Source of the DNA: Salinicola aestuarinus
Lineage (GTDB): Bacteria; Pseudomonadota; Gammaproteobacteria; Pseudomonadales; Halomonadaceae
DNA length: 64,000 nt
Assembly: GCF_003206645.1 (NCBI RefSeq)
Contig: NZ_PZJP01000008.1
Location: 495,999 to 559,998, forward strand
Direction of reading: 5' to 3'
Below, one piece after another: positions 47,436 to 56,424 of the stretch. A program made the translations under genes and the position numbers. The notes beneath the pieces are model-generated. The model worked only from the letters and a program-made list of their open reading frames with translations, did no database searches and had not been told where the DNA came from. Position 1 is the stretch's first letter, and every line of letters starts with the position of its first letter.

Positions 47436-48137
47436 TTACCAGCCGAGTGCCTGCTTGACGAAGGGAATGGTCAACTTGCGCTTGGCCGAGAGCGACTCCC
47501 GGTCGAGTGTACCCAGCACCTCGGAAAGCTGATCGAACTGGCGCGGACCGCGATGAAGGATGTAACGCGCCACCTCGTCGGGCAGCTGCATGCCGCGGAC
47601 CTTCGCTCTCAACTGCAGCGCGCCGAGGCGCTGGGCGTCGTCGAGCGGGTGCACGTGGAACACCATTCCCCAGGTCAGCCTCGAGGCAAGATCGGGCAGT
47701 TTGACGTCGAGCTGGCGCGGGGAGCGGTCCGCCGCGATCAACAGACGCTTGCCGCTGTCCCGCAGCCGGTTGAAGCCGTGAAAGAGCGCCTCCTCCCAGC
47801 GCTTGCGGCCCACGACCAGCTGTAGATCGTCGATCGCCAGCAGATCGAGGCGTTCCGGCTCTTCAAGCATGGCGGGGGGAAAGTGGCCCAGCATCTCCAG
47901 CGGCAGGTAGAGCGCGCGTTTGCCGGCGGCGTCGGCACGATGGCACGCAGCCTGCAGCAGATGGCTACAGCCGACCCCCTCACCGCCCCAGAGATAAAGA
48001 AAGGGCTCTCCATCGGGGCCGAGCTGGTTCTCGAGATTGGCGATCAACGAGGGATTGGCGCCGGTGTAGAAGTTCGCAAGCGTTGCATCATCGCGAAGAC
48101 CGACCCCGAGTGGCAGCTGTGAAGGACCTGGCGTCAT
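47436..48137 (-). CDS. hda: DnaA regulatory inactivator Hda
   Basis: A DnaA-like AAA+ protein that, with the sliding clamp, triggers hydrolysis of DnaA-bound ATP to prevent re-initiation. It has 233 residues and lacks the DnaA DNA-binding domain. The N-terminal QLPLGV (7-12) is a clamp-binding motif. The P-loop region is LYLWGGEGVGCSHLLQA, and Walker B is LLAIDDLQLV. It starts in an ATGA overlap with the AI-2E permease gene upstream, a common pairing. Confidence 0.92.
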   Translation of the reverse strand: MTPGPSQLPLGVGLRDDATLANFYTGANPSLIANLENQLGPDGEPFLYLWGGEGVGCSHLLQAACHRADAAGKRALYLPLEMLGHFPPAMLEEPERLDLLAIDDLQLVVGRKRWEEALFHGFNRLRDSGKRLLIAADRSPRQLDVKLPDLASRLTWGMVFHVHPLDDAQRLGALQLRAKVRGMQLPDEVARYILHRGPRQFDQLSEVLGTLDRESLSAKRKLTIPFVKQALGW

Positions 48138-49207
48138 GGCGTGTGCTCTCCCTGGGCCAGTCCTCGATCGTAGAGGCTACTGCGCCGATAGCGTCCGTAA
48201 AGGTGGCGCAGCAGCACCATGATCACCGCCGCTACCGGTAACGCCAGCAGCACGCCGATGAAGCCGAAGAGCTGGCCGCCGGCGAGCACGGCGAAGATGA
48301 CCGCCACCGGGTGCAGCCCGATCTTGTCGCCCAGCAGCAGCGGCTGCAACAGCGTGCTCTCGACGACCTGGCCGATACCGAAGACGACCAGCACGCCGAG
48401 CAGCGCCGTCCACTCGCCGAACTGGAAGAAGGCCACCACGCCGGCGGTCAGGATGCCGACGATGACGCCCAGGTAGGGCACGATGCTGGCCAATCCGGCG
48501 AAGACGCCGATCAGGAGACCGAACTTGAGCCCCAGAATGCTCAAGCCCACCGCGTAGATCACACCGAGGCTCAACATCACCAGCAGCTGACCGCGCAGAA
48601 ATGCCGAGAGCACGTCATCGCACTCGCGGGATAGCGCGGTGGCGCGGGGCTCGACGTGCCGAGGCAACATGTCGCGCAGCAGGCATTTGATCCGGTCCCA
48701 GTCCAGCAGCAGATAGAAGGTCACCACGGGGATCAGCGCGATATTGCCGATCCAGATCGCCAAGGCCAGGCCGGAGCGCGACGCCTGCGCCAGAAAGGCC
48801 GCAGCGAACGTGCCGGTCTCTCGCCAGTTGCTCATCAGCGCATTGCGCAGCTGGTCGAAATCCGCGCTCAGATCGACGCCGGTCAGCGCCTGCACCTCCG
48901 GCAACACGCTGGTCTGGACCCAGTTGAAGATGGCGGGAAGCGCCTCGATCAACTGTGCGACCTGACGTCCGAGAACGGGCACCAATATCAACATGGCACC
49001 GACAAGACCGATCCCCAGCAGCAAAAAGACGATGCTCACCGCCCAACGGCGGGCGAGCCCGCGTGCCTCCAGCCAGTCGGTAATCGGATCCCCGAGGTAG
49101 GCGAGAATCAGACTGACGAAGAACGGCATCAGGATCGGTTCGAGCAGCACCAGCAGCCACAGGGCGAGAGCCACGCCGATCACGCTCGCTATCTGGATTT
49201 TACTCAT
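48134..49207 (-). CDS. AI-2E family permease (PerM-like)
   Basis: A 357-residue membrane protein of the AI-2E transporter/PerM family, with about eight helices and the conserved [14 protein letters not shown] and [22 protein letters not shown] segments. Functions in the family are varied and mostly unproven for PerM. I chose ATG 49207 ([11 protein letters not shown]); the frame extends to 49282, into the purM promoter region. It is divergent from purM and coupled to hda. Although luxS is 6 kb away, this subfamily is not shown to move AI-2. Confidence 0.88.
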   Translation of the reverse strand: MSKIQIASVIGVALALWLLVLLEPILMPFFVSLILAYLGDPITDWLEARGLARRWAVSIVFLLLGIGLVGAMLILVPVLGRQVAQLIEALPAIFNWVQTSVLPEVQALTGVDLSADFDQLRNALMSNWRETGTFAAAFLAQASRSGLALAIWIGNIALIPVVTFYLLLDWDRIKCLLRDMLPRHVEPRATALSRECDDVLSAFLRGQLLVMLSLGVIYAVGLSILGLKFGLLIGVFAGLASIVPYLGVIVGILTAGVVAFFQFGEWTALLGVLVVFGIGQVVESTLLQPLLLGDKIGLHPVAVIFAVLAGGQLFGFIGVLLALPVAAVIMVLLRHLYGRYRRSSLYDRGLAQGEHTP

Positions 49208-49251
49208 CTGCTGTCGTCGTCCTTCGACTGCCCCGTGAATGCCCGCAATGC

Positions 49252-49257
49252 TACAAT
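49252..49257 (+). promoter_or_regulatory. Candidate -10 element for purM
   Basis: TACAAT, 5 of 6 matches to the consensus, 56 bases before the purM ATG. No convincing -35 or PurR-like palindrome is visible. Confidence 0.4.
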
Positions 49258-49312
49258 GCGCCCCGCTCAACATCACCCCCATTCATCGGCTCCGCGAGAG
49301 AAAGGTCCCTAC

Positions 49313-50415
<1,103 letters not shown>

Positions 50416-50419
<4 letters not shown>

Positions 50420-51162
50420 GTGACGAAAACGCACACAGCGATACCCTCAACGACTTCGAGTCCGAGGCCGCCGAGCGGCGTCGCGTCGTCGTGCTGATTT
50501 CGGGTAACGGCAGCAACCTGCAGGCCCTGCTCGATGCCCAGGAACACGACGAACTCGGTGGCGAGATCGTCGCCGTCGTCTCCAACAAGGCAGACGCCTA
50601 CGGTCTCAAGCGCGCCAAGGACGCCGGCGCCGCCGCCGTCGCCCTGCCGCACCGGGAGTACGACTCCCGCGAGGCGTTCGACGCCGCGCTGATCAAGGTG
50701 ATCGATCGTCATGACCCGCACCTGGTCGTGCTGGCCGGCTTCATGCGAATCCTGACGCCGAGCTTCGTGGATCGCTATCGCGGTCGGATGCTCAACATCC
50801 ACCCCTCGCTGCTGCCCGATTATCAGGGGCTCGACACCCACCGCCGCGCCCTCGCCGACGGCGTCAGCGAACACGGCGCCAGCGTCCACTTCGTCACCGA
50901 GGAGCTGGATGGCGGTCCAGTGGTCATCCAGGCCGCGCTCGCGCTGGAGCCCGAGCAGGACTTCGACGCCATGGTCGAGAAGATCCACGCCCGCGAGCAC
51001 CTGATCTACCCCATCGCGGTGCGCTGGTTCCTCGAGGGACGGATCAAGCTGGCGGCGGAGGGCCAGGTCACGCTCGACGACCTGCCGCTGCCGCCGACCG
51101 GACTCCGCATGTCCCACGTCGATGCCGCCGAAGAGCTCGACGAAGACCGGGACGACGACTGA
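50416..51162 (+). CDS. purN: Phosphoribosylglycinamide formyltransferase
   Basis: Transfers formyl from 10-formyl-THF to GAR in purine synthesis. It has 248 residues; E. coli PurN has 212. The catalytic histidine is in [16 protein letters not shown], and the aspartate lies in the ELDGGPVV segment. About 22 residues at the N-terminus (before [15 protein letters not shown]) and an acidic tail ([10 protein letters not shown]) are extra, in line with halophile-type surfaces. It is coupled to purM by ATGA. Confidence 0.95.
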
Positions 51163-51198
51163 GCAGGAACCTGACGTCGCTGACGTCGATCAAGACAC

Positions 51199-51222
51199 GC
51201 CGCGCCGCCCTCTCGGCGCGGC
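51199..51222 (+). terminator. Hairpin after purN
   Basis: GCCGCGCCG, loop CCCTCT, CGGCGCGGC, a perfect 9-bp stem 37 bases after purN, without a T run. Confidence 0.5.
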
Positions 51223-51440
51223 TCACCGCCTGCCGCTACGCCCTCTTTTCCTGACCTGCCGTGCGTCCCGACACCTGGCGCGACGCGGCGTGAACGCATA
51301 CCCGGCCGACCCGATGGCCGGCATCGCGACGAGGGTGGGTCCTCGCTTGCCGATACTGGGATCTTTGCCAGACTTAACGTCCTGCCGGTCGCCCGCCACT
51401 GGCCGCGCCCGGCCGTCTGTCAGCCAGGTAAGGAAACCTC

Positions 51441-52532
51441 ATGAGCATGCAGTATCGTCCGCTGGGACACTCCGGTCTGATGGTGTCGACGTTGACACTC
51501 GGCACGGTGCCGTTCGGCGGCAGCAATGGATTCGAGAAGGCCGCAAGCGTGGATGTCAAAGGCGCGAAGCGACAGCTGGACATCGCTGTCGAGGCTGGCG
51601 TCAACCTGATCGACACGGCCGATCTCTACTCGCTCGGCCAGGCCGAGGAGATCGTCGGCAAGGCGCTGGGCCGCAAGCGCGGCGACATCATTCTGGCGAG
51701 CAAGGGCCGAAGCCCGCTGGGTGACGATCCCAATGCCTCCGGTGCCTCGCGCTACCATTTGATCCGTGCCGTCGAGGCCAGCCTGAAGCGCCTGGGAACC
51801 GACCACATCGACCTCTACCAGATTCACAACTGGGATGGCGTCACACCGATCGAGGAGACGCTGGAGGCGATGCACCAGCTCGTTACCAGCGGCAAGATCC
51901 GCTACTGGGGCACCTCGAACTACACCGGCTGGCAGATGATGAAGACACTCGGCAAGGCCGAGCTTCATCACCTCGTCAAACCGGTTAGCCAGCAGATCTA
52001 TTACACCCCGGAAGCCCGCGAGGCGGAGTACGAGCTGATGCCACTGGCGCTCGATCAGAATGTCGGCTCGCTGATCTGGGGGCCACTCGGCGAGGGTTTT
52101 CTGACCGGCAAGGTACGCCGAGGGCAAGCGACGCCGCCGGAGACTCGACAGGGCAACGGCTGGCCGGAGCCCTACGTGCACGACATGGAGCGCGCTTACG
52201 ACATCATCGAAGCGCTCATCGCGATCGGCGAGGCGCACGACTGCTCGCCGGCACGCGTCTGTCTGGCGTGGCTCAAGGATCGACCGGGAGTGACATCGTT
52301 GATCATCGGCGCGCGTACCGAAGCGCATCTGCAGGATAACCTGGCGGCGGTCGATCTCACGCTCACCGCCGAGGAGCACGAACGGCTGGAGCGTATCACC
52401 CGCCCCGCACCGCAGTATCCCTACTGGCACCGCGTCGTCTCGGGCATGGATCGTATCGACTCGGCCGAGAAACCGTTCCTCGACGGTTACCGCGAAACGA
52501 TCGATCATCGCCAGGATGATCGCTCCGCCTGA
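51441..52532 (+). CDS. Aldo-keto reductase
   Basis: A 363-residue NADPH-dependent oxidoreductase with the (beta/alpha)8 AKR fold. The catalytic tetrad is visible: aspartate and tyrosine in DTADLYSLGQAEE, lysine in ILASKGRSP, histidine in YQIHNWD. The cofactor segment IIGARTEAHLQDNLAAV is near the C-terminus. The closest type looks like YajO/Tas-like general AKRs. The substrate is unknown. AAGGAAACCTC precedes the ATG. It is monocistronic between purN and dcd. Confidence 0.88.
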   Translation: MSMQYRPLGHSGLMVSTLTLGTVPFGGSNGFEKAASVDVKGAKRQLDIAVEAGVNLIDTADLYSLGQAEEIVGKALGRKRGDIILASKGRSPLGDDPNASGASRYHLIRAVEASLKRLGTDHIDLYQIHNWDGVTPIEETLEAMHQLVTSGKIRYWGTSNYTGWQMMKTLGKAELHHLVKPVSQQIYYTPEAREAEYELMPLALDQNVGSLIWGPLGEGFLTGKVRRGQATPPETRQGNGWPEPYVHDMERAYDIIEALIAIGEAHDCSPARVCLAWLKDRPGVTSLIIGARTEAHLQDNLAAVDLTLTAEEHERLERITRPAPQYPYWHRVVSGMDRIDSAEKPFLDGYRETIDHRQDDRSA

Positions 52533-52550
52533 GCGGGACGATTCAACGAC

Positions 52551-52579
52551 AGACGGGGCGCCCAGTGGGCGCCCCGTCT
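52551..52579. terminator. Perfect 13-bp hairpin between the aldo-keto reductase gene and dcd
   Basis: AGACGGGGCGCCC, loop AGT, GGGCGCCCCGTCT. It lies between converging genes and can serve both. No T run on either side. Confidence 0.65.
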
Positions 52580-52626
52580 CGTATCGACCCAATCGACACA
52601 CGAATCGCGCGCCCTTCAGGCGACGA

Positions 52627-53193
52627 TCAGGTCCGCGGGAGCGTCACCCCGCGCTGGCCCATGTACTTGCCGCCACGATCCTTGTAGGAAACGTCACAGA
52701 CTTCGTCGGATTCCAGGAACAGCATCTGCGCGACGCCCTCGTTGGCGTAGATACGGGCAGGCAGATTGGTGGTATTGGAGAATTCCAGGGTGACATGGCC
52801 CTCCCACTCCGGCTCCAGTGGCGTCACGTTGACGATGATGCCGCAGCGCGCATAGGTGGACTTGCCCAGACAGATCGTGAGGACGCTGCGCGGAATCCGG
52901 AAGTACTCGACCGTTCTCGCCAGCGCGAAGGAGTTGGGCGGGATGACACAGGCATCGCCCTTGACGTCGACGAAGCTCTTCTCGTCGAACGACTTGGGGT
53001 CGACGATCGCCGAGTGGATGTTGGTGAAGACCTTGAATTCGTCGGCGCAGCGGACATCGTAGCCGTAGCTCGAGGTGCCGTAGGAGATCACGCGCTGATT
53101 GTTCACATGACGAACCTGGTCGGCCTCGAAGGGCTCGATCATGCCCTCCTGATCGGCCATGCGACGTATCCATTTATCGGATTTGATGCTCAT
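52627..53193 (-). CDS. dcd: dCTP deaminase
   Basis: Deaminates dCTP to dUTP for thymidylate synthesis. It has 188 residues with [16 protein letters not shown], the active-site glutamate in [15 protein letters not shown] and the C-terminal [18 protein letters not shown] precedes the ATG. Its neighbour apbC is the same as in P. aeruginosa. Confidence 0.96.
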   Translation of the reverse strand: MSIKSDKWIRRMADQEGMIEPFEADQVRHVNNQRVISYGTSSYGYDVRCADEFKVFTNIHSAIVDPKSFDEKSFVDVKGDACVIPPNSFALARTVEYFRIPRSVLTICLGKSTYARCGIIVNVTPLEPEWEGHVTLEFSNTTNLPARIYANEGVAQMLFLESDEVCDVSYKDRGGKYMGQRGVTLPRT

Positions 53194-53311
53194 TCGAGAG
53201 TCCTTGCAGACGCAAGCAACGCGCGGGCCGACCCGTCGTCGTCACGTCGATATCGAGATGGGAGTTCGAGCCAGGAGCCGGTAGGCGTAACCGCCGCACC
53301 ACCCTGGGCGA

Positions 53312-53336
53312 AAGGGCCGCTATGATAGCGGCCCTT
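53312..53336 (-). terminator. Palindromic terminator-like element between apbC and dcd
   Basis: AAGGGCCGCTAT and ATAGCGGCCCTT around a single G: in practice an 11-bp stem with a three-base loop. On the minus strand it is followed by a third T, so it probably ends the apbC transcript. Its centre also reads TATCAT, so a role as dcd promoter/operator cannot be excluded. Confidence 0.55.
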
Positions 53337-53425
53337 CGAGAGGCAGGACAACGGGGCGCGTCACGCTTTCGTCGACTCACCCGGGATGGCAGACCTCGCA
53401 CGCCGGCCTGTGGCCCCGGCCAGAC

Positions 53426-54226
53426 TTAGCTGAACGAGATGGAAGGCCCGCTGCTGTTCTGCGTGGCAACACTGCTTGCGACCTCGCGCGCCATGCGCCG
53501 GAAGGTCTGCGCCACCTCCCCCTCGGGGTCGGCGATGACGCTGGGCTTGCCGCCGTCGGCCTGCTCGCGAATCGAGAGCTGCAACGGCAGCTGACCAAGC
53601 ACGCGCGTGTCGTACTGCGACGCGATCCGTTCGCCGCCACCCTCGCCGAAGATCGGCTCGGCGTGGCCGCACTCGGAGCAGACGTGCAGGCTCATGTTCT
53701 CGACGATCCCCAGTACAGGCACATCGACCTTGCGAAACATCTCGATCCCCTTGCGGGCGTCGAGCAGCGCGATGTCCTGTGGCGTGGTCACGATTACCGC
53801 GCCGTCCACCGACACCTTCTGCGCCAGCGTCAGCTGAATGTCACCCGTTCCCGGCGGCATGTCGATGAACAGGTAGTCGAGATCGTCCCACAGCGTCTGG
53901 TTGAGCAGCTGCTGAAAGGCCCCGGAGACCATCGGCCCGCGCCACACCATCGGCTGACTGATATCGACCATGAACGCCATCGACATCGCCTGGATGCCAT
54001 GGGCCATGACCGGCTTCATGTTCTTCTCGTCGACGACCTCGGGGCGGGTATTGTCCGCGAGCCCGAGCATGCGCGCTTGGCTCGGGCCATAGATATCCGC
54101 GTCGAGCAGGCCGACACGGTACCCTTCGGCTGCCATCGCCAGCGCCAGATTGGCCGTCACGGTCGATTTACCCACGCCGCCCTTGCCCGAGGCGACGGCT
54201 ACGATATGTTTGATGCCTTCGGTCAC
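53426..54226 (-). CDS. apbC: Iron-sulfur cluster carrier protein ApbC/Mrp (short form)
   Basis: A P-loop ATPase that carries [4Fe-4S] clusters to apoproteins. It has 266 residues. The deviant Walker A SGKGGVGKST is at 13-22, DADIYGPSQ follows, and the cluster-binding CxxC is in HVCSECGHAEP. The start is GTG at 54226-54224, with AGGAG 6 bases upstream. The open frame to 54526 overlaps another gene and codes for low-complexity sequence, so it is not used. The product therefore lacks the N-terminal MIP18-like domain of E. coli Mrp (369 residues). Confidence 0.92.
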   Translation of the reverse strand: MTEGIKHIVAVASGKGGVGKSTVTANLALAMAAEGYRVGLLDADIYGPSQARMLGLADNTRPEVVDEKNMKPVMAHGIQAMSMAFMVDISQPMVWRGPMVSGAFQQLLNQTLWDDLDYLFIDMPPGTGDIQLTLAQKVSVDGAVIVTTPQDIALLDARKGIEMFRKVDVPVLGIVENMSLHVCSECGHAEPIFGEGGGERIASQYDTRVLGQLPLQLSIREQADGGKPSVIADPEGEVAQTFRRMAREVASSVATQNSSGPSISFS

Positions 54227-54296
54227 GTCCCACTCCTGAGTCGTCGCTGCATTGCACTCTGACTGTCCAGTATAACGAGACGCACCGGGTTTCGCG

Positions 54297-54752
54297 TCAG
54301 CCGCGTTCCGTCTGGACGTCGAGCTTGGTGCGGATGAAATCGCTGTGCGTGACATAGAGCAGATCCGCAAGTCGGCGGATCCGGTGCTCTTCCAGCGCGG
54401 CCAGCTCGTCATCGGCGTACGCCAGGCGCCACATTGCCGCCACGAGCTCGACCCGCTGGGCGTAGGTGTAATGCTCGTTGAGCAGCGAGACGTACTGGAA
54501 ATGATCCACGGCCTGCTCGACCTCACCCCGCGCCTCCGCCATCAATCGTTCGACCGCTTCCGGCGATAGCGAGAACTGGCGGGAGAGCACGTCGCGAAGC
54601 ACCGCGATCTCCCTGTCATCGACGTTGTAGTCAGCGCGAAGGACTTCGCTCAGAAGCGCTGCCACGGCAAGCTCAGGGGTCACCTCGCGCTGACGCGAAG
54701 CGTCCGGCTCGGCAAACGCCTGACGAAAGAACTGTTGCACGGTATCGAGCAT
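54297..54752 (-). CDS. TerB-like protein
   Basis: A 151-residue all-helical protein of the TerB/TerB-like family. It has two copies of the acidic helix-loop typical of the fold: ADYNVDDREIAVL and YADDELAALEEHRI. Such proteins may bind metal ions and are often membrane-associated parts of larger systems, but no other ter genes are nearby. It lies downstream of luxS behind a terminator. Confidence 0.8.
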   Translation of the reverse strand: MLDTVQQFFRQAFAEPDASRQREVTPELAVAALLSEVLRADYNVDDREIAVLRDVLSRQFSLSPEAVERLMAEARGEVEQAVDHFQYVSLLNEHYTYAQRVELVAAMWRLAYADDELAALEEHRIRRLADLLYVTHSDFIRTKLDVQTERG

Positions 54753-54821
54753 GACGAGGGGCCTCGAAAAGGATGTCGTTACGTTTTGACACTCTCGCCG
54801 ACAAAGGTTCGGCCACCCACG

Positions 54822-54849
54822 AAAAACCCGCGGCCATGACCGCGGGTTT
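54822..54849 (-). terminator. Intrinsic terminator of luxS
   Basis: On the minus strand: AAACCCGCGG, loop TCATGG, CCGCGGGTTT followed by two more T, a 10-bp stem with a T run of five. It lies 25 bases after the luxS stop. Confidence 0.9.
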
Positions 54850-54874
54850 CGAGGGGAACGACGCCTGGCGCGCG

Positions 54875-55390
54875 TCAGGCGCCGTGCGCGGCGAGAAACT
54901 CCTCGGTGAGCTTGAGCTCGCTGTTGGAGTTGACGCCGACGCCCCGCGTGGTGACGTCACGCGCGATCTGCTGGGCCTCGTCCAGCGAGTGCATCTCAGC
55001 GGTACCGCACTGATAGATGTTCAGCTCGGGGATCGACTGCTGATCCGTCAATGCGAGCACGTCGTTCATCGAGGCTTTCCAGGCGTCACCGACCGTCGCT
55101 TCGTCGGCTTCACCGATCAGGCTCATGTAGAAGCCGGTCCGGCAGCCCATCGGCGAGATATCGATGATCTCTACTCCGTCGCCGTTGAGGTGCTGACGCA
55201 TGAAGCCGGCGAAGAGGTGCTCCAGCGTGTGAATCCCGCGCTCGGACAGGATCTCCTCGTTGGGAATGCAGAAACGCAGATCGAACACCGTGATGGGGTC
55301 GCCCTTGGGCGTCTTCATCTGCTTGGCGACACGAACCGCCGGCGCCGTCATCTTGGTGTGGTCGACCATGAAGCTATCGAGTAAAGGCAT
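54875..55390 (-). CDS. luxS: S-ribosylhomocysteine lyase
   Basis: Splits S-ribosylhomocysteine into homocysteine and DPD, the precursor of AI-2. It has 171 residues. The metal site and base are H54-T-L-E57-H58, and the catalytic cysteine is C83 ([11 protein letters not shown]); a third metal-binding cysteine is in [16 protein letters not shown] precedes the ATG. There are no lsr or lux sensor genes around, so a role in the activated methyl cycle is as likely as signalling. Confidence 0.96.
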   Translation of the reverse strand: MPLLDSFMVDHTKMTAPAVRVAKQMKTPKGDPITVFDLRFCIPNEEILSERGIHTLEHLFAGFMRQHLNGDGVEIIDISPMGCRTGFYMSLIGEADEATVGDAWKASMNDVLALTDQQSIPELNIYQCGTAEMHSLDEAQQIARDVTTRGVGVNSNSELKLTEEFLAAHGA

Positions 55391-55507
55391 GCTTTCGCTC
55401 CTGTGCTGCCAATCGAATGTGGGTCTACTTTAGCACGCTCGCGAGCGCGTCCAATGCACAAGCGGTCGCCCTGTAGCCAGGCGTTCCAGGACGACGGCGA
55501 TCCGCCG

Positions 55508-56233
55508 TCAGCCATCGAGTTCCGGGTAGTGTCGGAACAGACCGCTCTCGTTGAAATCGAGCCGACGCTTCGACACCAGATACTGGGCAATGTTGCCGCG
55601 ATGACTGACCCGATCCACCAGCGCGGTCACCGCCGGCACTTCCGGCTCGACACGCGCCATCGCCTGCGGAAAGGCATAGCGCAAGCCGGTCACCACCTGA
55701 AAGAGCGACAGGTCGACATAGCTGTGGGCGCTGCCGACGAGATAGGGCCCGTTGCCGGCGCTGGTCGCCAGCACGCGCTCGAAATAGTAGAGAAACTTCG
55801 ATAGCCGCTCCTGAACGAAGATCCTGGCGCGCTTGGCAGCCGTTTCCCGCTGCTCCTCGTAGTAGAGTGACGGGCCCAGCGGGTGGTGCGTATCGTGGAT
55901 CTCGGCGGCGAAGTCGGTCAGCGTCAACTGCAGGCCATTGGCCCAGAGCCGGCTGGATTCATCTTCGGGCACCAGCCCCAATCGCGGCCCCAGAAAGGCC
56001 AGAATGTTGGCGACGTGGGAGATCACGATGTCATCGGCTTTCAACACCGGCGGCGCGAAGTGCGGTCGCGCCAGATCGGCAGCATGGAGAAATTCGCTGA
56101 CGGCACCGGCACCGCCCTGCCTCTCCGACAGATTGCCGATATCCACGTAGTCGGCGCCGGCGTCTTCCAACGCCAGGCGAATGAACTCGCCGCGACCGGG
56201 CATGCCGGGCCAGTAGTAGAGTTCGTAGCGCAT
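55508..56233 (-). CDS. Glutathione S-transferase family protein
   Basis: A 241-residue protein with a thioredoxin-like N-terminal domain (YELYYWPGMPGRGEFIRLALEDAG) and a helical C-terminal domain. The glutathione-contact region is around PPVLKADDIVISHVANILAFLG. The YYWPGMPGRGE start places it near sigma/mu-like classes with a tyrosine near the N-terminus. A strong AGGAGG lies 6 bases before the ATG. Substrate unknown. Confidence 0.85.
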   Translation of the reverse strand: MRYELYYWPGMPGRGEFIRLALEDAGADYVDIGNLSERQGGAGAVSEFLHAADLARPHFAPPVLKADDIVISHVANILAFLGPRLGLVPEDESSRLWANGLQLTLTDFAAEIHDTHHPLGPSLYYEEQRETAAKRARIFVQERLSKFLYYFERVLATSAGNGPYLVGSAHSYVDLSLFQVVTGLRYAFPQAMARVEPEVPAVTALVDRVSHRGNIAQYLVSKRRLDFNESGLFRHYPELDG

Positions 56234-56424
56234 GTGGGTCCTCCTGGTTCGATCACGACTGTCGGGGAGCCGCCCCTAGGCTCCGGACGCACGCCCGCAC
56301 CGTCGACACGTCAAACCAGCCTAGCAGCTAACTGGCACCGCACCGTGTCGGCGCGCGAGTTAACGACACGCCGCGACATCGACGCCTCCCGGCCACGGCG
56401 GAGCGGTCACGCCTGGCGGCCAGA

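Noticed and set aside
48134..49207. AI-2 exporter acting with luxS
   Set aside because: The family name invites this, but the PerM branch is linked to hda genomically and no AI-2 transport is shown for it.
54227..54526. Upstream extension of apbC to an ATG
   Set aside because: Serine/arginine low-complexity sequence overlapping the TerB-like gene out of frame; GTG at 54226 has a good ribosome site.
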